38,767 bases of DNA from JAEMQF01 sp031396305 (GTDB taxonomy: Bacteria > Pseudomonadota > Gammaproteobacteria > Burkholderiales > Burkholderiaceae_C): positions 1 through 38,767 of the forward strand of contig JANNKM010000115.1 of assembly GCA_031396305.1 (NCBI GenBank), read 5' to 3'. The translations under genes and the position numbers were made by a program. The notes under the pieces were generated by a model that saw only the letters and a program-made list of their open reading frames with translations, made no database searches and was not told the origin of the DNA. How positions within the stretch are numbered: the first letter of the stretch is position 1; each line of letters begins with the position of its first letter. Shown piece by piece: positions 33,329 through 38,767 of the stretch.

Positions 33329-34035
33329 GCCGGGCTCTCCTCGGCGCGGCGCGGCGTGTGGCCGAGCGCCGTGGGCAGCGTCACGGCACGCGATTCGCCC
33401 GCGTCGTCCAGCGCGGCGCCAGCCAGATGCGCGCTGTCGCTCCAGCCCACGAGGGAAAAGCCCTGCGGCGTGTAGAGCAGGCGGTTGATGCTGGCGTTGC
33501 CCAGCTCCCACGACCGCTCGGCCTGCAAGTCGACGCGCGCCGCGGCGCGGTACAGGCAGTCGAGCACGCCGCCATGGGTGACGATGGCGATGTGTTGCCC
33601 CGGGTGCGCCGCGCCCAGCCGGGTCAATGTGCTCAGGCACCGCGCGTCAAACTCGCGCAGGACTTCGCCGCCTGGGGGGCCGTAGTCAGGGTCACGCTTG
33701 TGCCAGCGCTGCGCTTGCTGGGGCCAGCGCACCTGCACGTCTGCGTAACTCAAGCCCTCGAAGATGCCGAAACAGCGTTCCCGCAAGCCCGTGTCGGTGG
33801 CGATGTCGCGCGCGCAGCGCGCGGCAAACGCCTGCGCCGTGTGCAACGCGCGCAGCAGATCGCTGCTGTAAATCGCGTCGAAGGATTCATCGGCCAGCGC
33901 CAGTGCGAGCTTCTCGGCCTGGCGCCGCCCCAGATCGCTCAGCCCGATGTCGAGCTGTCCCTGCATGCGCGTCTCTCGGTTCCAGGCCGTCTCGCCGTGG
34001 CGGATCGCCACGATGCGCGTGAACTCGAATGTCAC
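33325..34035 (-). CDS. Histidine phosphatase family protein
   Basis: The 236-residue protein has the phosphoglycerate-mutase-like signature RIVAIRHGETAWNRE near its N-terminus, with catalytic His in RHG, and a second conserved His in IAIVTHGGVLDCLY near residue 155. These enzymes move or hydrolyse phosphate via phospho-His. The substrate is not evident; GpmB/CobC-like small-molecule phosphatases are closest. I chose the GTG at 34035, 10 nt after GGGG, but ATG 34089 would give a longer start with no family match. It is translationally coupled to the DSD1 gene. Confidence 0.85.
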   Translation of the reverse strand: MTFEFTRIVAIRHGETAWNRETRMQGQLDIGLSDLGRRQAEKLALALADESFDAIYSSDLLRALHTAQAFAARCARDIATDTGLRERCFGIFEGLSYADVQVRWPQQAQRWHKRDPDYGPPGGEVLREFDARCLSTLTRLGAAHPGQHIAIVTHGGVLDCLYRAAARVDLQAERSWELGNASINRLLYTPQGFSLVGWSDSAHLAGAALDDAGESRAVTLPTALGHTPRRAEESPA

Positions 34036-34173
34036 GTCAATGGCCCCACTGCGCTTGGCGCGACCCGAAACGCATGAGCCAGGGCACATCGAGCAGCCGC
34101 AGCGGGTGCGGCTTTGCCGGTCCGCCGGGGCCGCCTTGAGGTGGAGCGCTAAAGGCGCTTCGGGGGCGGTTCA

Positions 34174-34470
34174 TCAAACGCCCCACACGATGGGTTGGCC
34201 GGCGCGCTGCGTGCGTTTCATCATCTCGACGAGCGGCCAGGCGCGCTGGCGCAGGCTGATACGTTCGCGTGGCGCGGCGTCAGGCGCCTGCGCGGCAGCT
34301 TCGTCGGCGGCGACAGCGGCTTCGAGCGCGGCGATCGCAGCGCCGATGTCCGCAGCTTCGATGATGCCTTGCGCAGCAGGCTCCTTGCCGACGATGCGCA
34401 ACACCTGGTCGCCATTCGCGCCAAGCATGATCACATCGCCGGCGGCCTTGGATTTGAATTTGTAGAGCAT
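34174..34470 (-). CDS. DUF1840 domain protein
   Basis: The 98-residue protein MLYKFKSKAAGDVIMLGANGDQVLRIVGK... is a DUF1840 member, a small family restricted mainly to beta- and gamma-proteobacteria. It ends RAWPLVEMMKRTQRAGQPIVWGV. It has no signal peptide or membrane helix and would be cytoplasmic. An Ala-rich middle (about 42-70) separates the conserved ends. Function is unknown. It is 138 bp upstream of the phosphatase gene, and the gap contains a small AGCGC-CTTTA-GCGCT hairpin. Confidence 0.88.
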   Translation of the reverse strand: MLYKFKSKAAGDVIMLGANGDQVLRIVGKEPAAQGIIEAADIGAAIAALEAAVAADEAAAQAPDAAPRERISLRQRAWPLVEMMKRTQRAGQPIVWGV

Positions 34471-34564
34471 GGTTCGACGCCGCCCCCGCAGCCGCTCTCG
34501 GATCGGCGGCGTTCAGACCCGATTGTGCCGCGTGGTCGCGGCTCCCTGCCGAAAAGTGACGCGC

Positions 34565-35860
34565 CTACCCGGCGAACTCGGGCTCGAAGTAATACGCGAC
34601 GCGCTGCCGCGGTGCCAGGTAGTGCAGGGCCGGCGCCGGCAATTGCTGCGGCTTGACGCTGCGGCGTATCCCCAGCCCGGGGTATTCGCCGATGTCGATG
34701 ACCAGCGCTTCCTCGCGCGGTACGCTGGCGTCGTGCACCAGCACGCGCGGCTTGAGCGGGCGCGCCGAATTCACCGAGACGACGACGGCGAGCCGCTCGT
34801 CGGTTAACTGCACTGTCGTGCCCGCAGGGTACACGCCGATCAGCTTGATGAAGGCGCTGAGCAGCGCGGTGTCGAAATGCCGCTTGCTCTGCGTGAACAT
34901 CTGCGCCAGGGCCTCGTGCGGCGTCACGCCGCGCTTGGCGACCTGCGGATTGCATATCGTGTCATACGTGTTGATCATGGCGACGATGCGTGACGCGTCG
35001 CTCATGCGCTCCGGCCCCACCCCCGCCGGGAAGCCGCTGCCATCGGCCAATTCATGGTGCTGGGCGATGATCTGCATCACCCCTGCCGACAGGCCCATCT
35101 GCCGGCCGCGCAACAGGCCGAATGCCACATGTTCTTCGTACGCCTTGGTCTCGATCGGCGTGAAGTGTTCGTCGGGGTAGTGCAGGCGATCGGCCATGCC
35201 GATCTTGCCGATGTCGTGCAGCAACGCGCCGGTGCCCAGTTCCAGCAGTTCATCCGCCGACAGACCGAATTTGCGACCCAGCAACAACGACAGGACGCTC
35301 ACGTTCAATGCGTGCGTCGAAGCGTTGCTGCCCGCCGTGTCGCGCAACAGGCGGATGCACAGGTCTTCCTCATTGAGCATGTTCGCCAGCAGCGTGCTCG
35401 TCAGTGTCTCGAATTCCAGCTTCGCCTGCTCGGGCTCGCTGGCGACGCGGCTGGTGGCGCGCCGGCACGCTGACGCGACTTCGTTGAACTGGCGCTCGCA
35501 CGCCGCGAGCGCAGCACGCTGCGCGGCCAGGCGCTCGGCATGAGGCCGGGGCCCGGCCGCACCCTCGGTCGAAACGACGCGGATGGCAGCGTCCGCGTTG
35601 TCAGCGGCGCGCGCGGACGGCAGCTGCGACGTCTCGGCCATGGGCTGCGCATCGCTCAGCGCCGGATCCCAGCGCACCGACTCGACTCCCAGGCCACGCA
35701 TCGTTGCGAGCTGCTGCGCGCTGACGATCTTGAAATTGTTCAGCGGAAACGGGTGGGCCAGCCAGCCACCCTCCAGGCGCACGAACATGCCCAGCCGAAG
35801 CTCGCTCACGGCTATCGTTGCGTTGGTTCGGTTGTCAGCGGTCATGGGGGAGAATCTCAT
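34565..35860 (-). CDS. HD-GYP domain cyclic-di-GMP phosphodiesterase
   Basis: The 431-residue protein has a DUF3391-like N-terminus (SELRLGMFVRLEGGWLAHPF, 19-38) and an HD-GYP domain from about residue 145. Metal/active-site residues are present: His183, HD215-216 with Lys219 (LLHDIGKIG), His244, HHE 268-270 and Asp300. The GYP triad reads G-F-P (DGSGFPAG, 273-280). HD-GYP enzymes hydrolyse cyclic-di-GMP to GMP or pGpG and so regulate surface or motility programmes. A Tyr-to-Phe change is tolerated in many relatives. The start at 35860 follows AGGG; 35845 is also in frame. Confidence 0.9.
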   Translation of the reverse strand: MRFSPMTADNRTNATIAVSELRLGMFVRLEGGWLAHPFPLNNFKIVSAQQLATMRGLGVESVRWDPALSDAQPMAETSQLPSARAADNADAAIRVVSTEGAAGPRPHAERLAAQRAALAACERQFNEVASACRRATSRVASEPEQAKLEFETLTSTLLANMLNEEDLCIRLLRDTAGSNASTHALNVSVLSLLLGRKFGLSADELLELGTGALLHDIGKIGMADRLHYPDEHFTPIETKAYEEHVAFGLLRGRQMGLSAGVMQIIAQHHELADGSGFPAGVGPERMSDASRIVAMINTYDTICNPQVAKRGVTPHEALAQMFTQSKRHFDTALLSAFIKLIGVYPAGTTVQLTDERLAVVVSVNSARPLKPRVLVHDASVPREEALVIDIGEYPGLGIRRSVKPQQLPAPALHYLAPRQRVAYYFEPEFAG

Positions 35861-35971
35861 CGGTACCCTGACCTTATCGGCCGCTGGCGGCGCGTGCTTG
35901 AACTGCGGACCCGGCGCCGCAACGCGCCGGGGCGGCGCGCACGACACAAGTGTGAATTGGTGTGAAATGTT

Positions 35972-36955
35972 TCAGGGTGGCGCACGCCCCAGGTCGGCCA
36001 GCCGGATGCAGCGCGCCGCGTGCCCCGCGCCCACCTCGGCCGGCGCCGGCAAAACGTCACGGCAGGCATCGATGGCCCAGGCGCAGCGCTGCGCAAAGGG
36101 GCAGCCTTGGGGCAGGTCGGCAAGTTCGGGTACGCGGCCGGGAATCGTCGCCAGCCGCGTGCCGCGCTTCGCGCCCAGGCGTGGCCGGGCGCCGAACAAA
36201 CCTCGGGTGTACGGGTGGGCGAGGCGCTCGAACACCGCCCCGGTGGGGCCGCATTCAACAATGCTGCCGCCGTACATCACGAGCAGGCGCGAACAGCTTC
36301 GAGCCATCACACCCAGGTCGTGGCTGATGAGCAGCAAGGCCATGGCCTGCTGCGCCACCAGCCCGGCGATGAGGTCGAGGATCTCGCCCTGGATCGTCAC
36401 ATCGAGCGCCGTCGTCGGCTCATCCGCGACCAGCAGATCCGGCCCGCAGGCCAGCGCCATCGCCAGGCCGACGCGTTGCCGCTGCCCGCCCGAGAGCTGG
36501 TGCGGGTAAGCGTCCAGGCGCTGCGCGGCATCTGGCAATTGCACCCGATCCAGCAAACGCAGCGCTTGCGCGCGCGCGGCGCTGTGGGTCATGCCCTGAT
36601 GCACGCGCAACGGTTCCGCCACCTGCGCGCCCACCGTGTGCAACGGGTTGAGCGCCGTCATCGGCTCCTGGAACACCATCGCGATGCGGTTGCCGCGCAG
36701 CCGGCTCAACGCCGCGTCGTCCATTCCCACCAGTTCCTGACCGGCGAGCACGACGCTGCCGCTGAGCCGCGCTCCCTGCGGCAGCAGGCCCATCAGGGCC
36801 AGCGCCGTCAATGACTTGCCGCAGCCGCTTTCACCGATCAAGCCGAGTGTTTCGCCGCGCTGCAGGGTGAACGACACGCCACGCAAGGCGTCGGCCGGGC
36901 CGCGCGCGGTGTCCAGCCCGACACGCAGGTCGCGCACTTCAAGCAAAGGCCTCAT
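35972..36955 (-). CDS. dppD: Dipeptide/oligopeptide ABC transporter ATP-binding protein (DppD/OppD)
   Basis: The 327-residue ATPase has Walker A GESGCGKS (about 41-48), the ABC signature LSGGQRQR, Walker B LLVADEPTTALD and H-loop LLISHDLG. A C-terminal oligopeptide-type extension (AHPYTRGLFGARP, then CPFAQRC) carries cysteines that in relatives bind an Fe-S cluster. It powers peptide uptake with DppB/DppC. The start is MRPLLEV at 36955. A partner ATPase (DppF/OppF) is absent downstream, where an HD-GYP gene lies. It is separated from dppC by 297 bp of repeat-rich DNA. Confidence 0.92.
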   Translation of the reverse strand: MRPLLEVRDLRVGLDTARGPADALRGVSFTLQRGETLGLIGESGCGKSLTALALMGLLPQGARLSGSVVLAGQELVGMDDAALSRLRGNRIAMVFQEPMTALNPLHTVGAQVAEPLRVHQGMTHSAARAQALRLLDRVQLPDAAQRLDAYPHQLSGGQRQRVGLAMALACGPDLLVADEPTTALDVTIQGEILDLIAGLVAQQAMALLLISHDLGVMARSCSRLLVMYGGSIVECGPTGAVFERLAHPYTRGLFGARPRLGAKRGTRLATIPGRVPELADLPQGCPFAQRCAWAIDACRDVLPAPAEVGAGHAARCIRLADLGRAPP

Positions 36956-37018
36956 GACGACACCCCGCTCGCCGAATACGGCGATCGAGCCTGCGAGAGC
37001 ACCCCCAGGCCGATGACA

Positions 37019-37164
37019 TACGTCGTCCGCCCCAAGGGCCACGGAGGGGCCCCTTCGTGGCCCTTGGGGATGAGGAAACTTCGGGCGGCCGTGCGTTTCC
37101 TCATGAGGGTCGGGCCTTGCTTGGGGCTGAGGCCGGACACAGCCGGTCCCTGCGGACCGGCTGT
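37019..37164. repeat. Composite hairpin repeat element B between dppC and dppD
   Basis: After TACGTCGTCC (37019-37028) come a 14-bp perfect stem CCCCAAGGGCCACG / CGTGGCCCTTGGGG (37030-37069, inner AGGGGCCCCT palindrome), then ATGAGGAAAC...GTTTCCTCAT (37070-37104), then ACAGCCGGTCC-CTGC-GGACCGGCTGT (37139-37164). Order and ends match element A at 705-767. The remainder of the gap to 37252 holds smaller dyads (AGGCCT-G-AGGCCT) and no gene. Confidence 0.85.
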
Positions 37165-37252
37165 CGCCTGCCGAAGGCCTGAGGCCTCTGGCCGAAGGCG
37201 GCCCGGCGCTGCGGTCCGAATCGACCAGGCTGACGCCAGATCGCTCATCGCG

Positions 37253-38098
37253 TCAGCGCTGCCGCGCCAGGCGCGGGTCGAGAAGATCGCGCAGGCCGTC
37301 GCCCATGAGGTTCAGGCCGAGCACGCTCAGCGCGATCGCCAGGCCCGGCCAGATGGCGAGTTGCGGCGCCTGAAACAGCAGTGTCTGCGCCTCGTTGAGC
37401 ATGCGGCCCCAGCTCGGCGTGGGCGGCTGCGTGCCCAGTCCCAGATAGCTCAGCGCCGCCTCGGCCAGGATCGCGATCGCGAACTGGATCGTCGCCTGCA
37501 CGATCAGCAGCGACGCGATGTTGGGCAGCACATGCTCGAACGTGATGCGCGTTGCGCCCTTGCCGCAGGCGCGCGCGGCGAGCACGAACTCGCGTGCCCA
37601 GATGCTGTTCGCCGCAGCGCGCGTGATGCGTGCGAACACCGGGATGTTGAAGATGCCGATCGCGACGATCGACGTGAACAGGCCCGGCCCATAGATCGCC
37701 GTGAGCATGATCGCGGTGAGCAACGCGGGGAACGCAAAGGTGAAGTCGGCCAGGCGCATCACCGCTTCTTCTACCCACCCGCGACGTGCTGCCGCGAGCA
37801 GGCCCAGGCCGACGCCGAACGCCATGCCGATGCCCACCGCGATCACGCCCACCGCAATCGATGCTCGAGCGCCCACCAGCAGCAGCGAGACGATGTCGCG
37901 CCCCAGGCTGTCGGTTCCCAGCCAATGCGCCGCGCCGGGGGCGAGCAGTTTGTTTGGAATGTCGAGTTCGCTTGCCGGATAGGGCGTCCAGACATACGAC
38001 AGCGCCGCGCTGGCGACAAGCAGCGCGACCAGCGCGCCGCCGAGCATGAAACTGCGGTGACGGCGCATGCGCGCGAATGAATCCGGCGTCGCGCTCAT
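37253..38098 (-). CDS. dppC: Dipeptide/oligopeptide ABC transporter permease (DppC)
   Basis: The 281-residue inner-membrane permease has an N-terminal helix (LGGALVALLVASAALSYVW), the substrate-path segment APGAAHWLGTDSLGRDIVSLLLVGARASI, and the EAA loop. That loop reads REFVLAARACGKGATRITFEHVLPN (in shorter pieces EFVLAARACG and HVLPN), where it contacts the ATPase. It forms the transport channel with DppB for peptide uptake. It starts 13 bp after a repeat hairpin (38112-38149), so its own ribosome-binding site lies in that small gap. Confidence 0.92.
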   Translation of the reverse strand: MSATPDSFARMRRHRSFMLGGALVALLVASAALSYVWTPYPASELDIPNKLLAPGAAHWLGTDSLGRDIVSLLLVGARASIAVGVIAVGIGMAFGVGLGLLAAARRGWVEEAVMRLADFTFAFPALLTAIMLTAIYGPGLFTSIVAIGIFNIPVFARITRAAANSIWAREFVLAARACGKGATRITFEHVLPNIASLLIVQATIQFAIAILAEAALSYLGLGTQPPTPSWGRMLNEAQTLLFQAPQLAIWPGLAIALSVLGLNLMGDGLRDLLDPRLARQR

Positions 38099-38111
38099 TG
38101 GTGCACCCTAC

Positions 38112-38199
38112 GGCATGGGCCACGAAGGGGCCACTTCGTGGCCCATGCCGATCCCGCCAAGCGGGAATGAGCCCCTACGGGTGGCCGGGCGGGGCTCAT
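38112..38199. repeat. Composite hairpin repeat element C between dppB and dppC
   Basis: A 15-bp perfect stem GGCATGGGCCACGAA / TTCGTGGCCCATGCC (38112-38149, loop GGGGCCAC), then CCCGC-CAA-GCGGG (38153-38165), then ATGAGCCCC...GGGGCTCAT (38167-38199). The dppB stop codon (38196-38198 reversed) is inside the last arm. The layout parallels elements A and B. Confidence 0.85.
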
Positions 38200-38767
38200 G
38201 CCGTTGCCCCTGTCAGTTTCAAGCGCGGGTCGATGACCGCGACCACCACGTCGACGACGAAGTTGATCAGGATCACCGTCGCAGCGAGCAGCATTACGAT
38301 GTTCTGCACGACACCGAGATCGCGGTTCGCGATCGCCTGGAAGACGAGCCGGCCCAGCCCCGGCAGGGCAAACACGTTTTCGATCACGATGGTGCCGGTG
38401 AGCAGGTTCGCGAACTGCAGTCCCATCACGGTGAGCACCGGCACGGCGGCGTTGCGCAGCACATGACGCCACAACACGGCGCGCTGCGACAAGCCTTTCG
38501 CGCGCGCGGTGCGCACGAAGTCCTCGCGTTGCACGTCGAGCAAGGCGGAGCGCGTGAGGCGCGCCAGAATCGCCGCCTGCACCACCGCCAGCGCCACGGC
38601 GGGCAGCAGCAGCGACCGCAGGCCTTCCCACAGGCCGCCGCCGGACTCTTCGGTCCAGCCGGAGAAGCCGCCCGCCGCAAACCATTCGAGCTGGACCGGG
38701 TACAGCAGGATCAGCAAGATGGCGAACCAGAAGTTCGGGATCGCGATGCCGAGCTGGCTGGCCGCCA
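38196..38767 (-). CDS. dppB: Dipeptide/oligopeptide ABC transporter permease (DppB, C-terminal part)
   Basis: The frame runs off the window edge, so only the C-terminal 190 or so residues are seen: IAIPNFWFAILLILLYPVQ..., then LLPAVALAVVQAAILARLTRS and the EAA loop (DFVRTARAKGLSQRAVLWRHVLRN in pieces DFVRTARAKG and VLRN). It ends with VDVVVAVIDPRLKL. These are characteristic of DppB/OppB permeases. It is first in the dppBCD order on the minus strand. Its stop lies inside hairpin element C. Confidence 0.9.
   Translation of the reverse strand, partial: AASQLGIAIPNFWFAILLILLYPVQLEWFAAGGFSGWTEESGGGLWEGLRSLLLPAVALAVVQAAILARLTRSALLDVQREDFVRTARAKGLSQRAVLWRHVLRNAAVPVLTVMGLQFANLLTGTIVIENVFALPGLGRLVFQAIANRDLGVVQNIVMLLAATVILINFVVDVVVAVIDPRLKLTGATA

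Noticed and set aside
33328..33640. N-terminal extension of the DSD1-type enzyme to 33640.
   Set aside because: The added residues are out-of-frame phosphatase sequence; the family N-terminus begins at the ATG at 33328.
37105..37252. A degenerate gene in the gap between dppC and dppD.
   Set aside because: Only hairpins and repeated AGGCCT-type dyads are seen; no frame has a recognisable domain.

Overview
The window is GC-rich DNA that looks like a chromosomal segment of a betaproteobacterium of the order Burkholderiales (Comamonadaceae or Rubrivivax/Leptothrix-like). The clues are the tkt-gap pair, birA followed by a SPOR-type gene, a DUF1840 gene, a GspA/GspB pair, an HD-GYP protein with a DUF3391-like N-terminus, and many small GC-rich hairpin repeats. 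I see no rRNA, tRNA, CRISPR array, IS element or prophage gene. The taxon is an inference from gene content only.

Layout. 1-2034: end of a sugar ABC transporter ATPase, a RbsD/FucU sugar mutarotase and a ROK regulator. 2065-7106: a small secreted protein of unknown function, a 993-residue plant-type subtilase and a UbiH-type FAD monooxygenase. 7178-13549: five co-directional genes (SPFH/SHOCT protein, DUF4178 zinc-ribbon membrane protein, DUF350 membrane protein, membrane-anchored spermidine-synthase-like enzyme, exported FAD amine-oxidase-like enzyme) that form the most system-like cluster. 13752-16838: a PH-like membrane protein, a DmeF-type metal exporter, murU and speD (AdoMet decarboxylase), the last supplying the aminopropyl donor used by spermidine synthases. 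16941-20036: transketolase and GAPDH. 20057-22430: a lipoprotein resembling a free-standing subtilisin propeptide, then an S8 protease with a GlyGly-CTERM-like tail. 22443-22605: a 163-bp inverted repeat. 22602-24780: SPOR-like protein, BirA and a SET-domain methyltransferase, all on the minus strand. 24883-31092: topoisomerase III, a PhnD-like binding protein and an ExeA/ExeB pair. 31082-35860 (minus): sterol-desaturase-family enzyme, DSD1-type PLP enzyme, histidine phosphatase, DUF1840 protein and HD-GYP protein. 35972-38767 (minus): dipeptide/oligopeptide ABC genes dppD, dppC and partial dppB.

Two multi-gene units look worth following up. The first is the 7178-13549 membrane/polyamine-type cluster with speD about 3 kb away. 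The second is the lipoprotein plus S8 protease pair. The window also carries several families of structured repeats. One three-member hairpin family keeps an ATGAG...CTCAT frame while its stem bases change in a compensatory way. A roughly 26-bp GTCATCCCGG-type repeat occurs four times as two inverted pairs. The long palindrome lies between two convergent genes. No gap between annotated genes exceeds 300 bp; the longest (36956-37252) is largely filled with hairpins.
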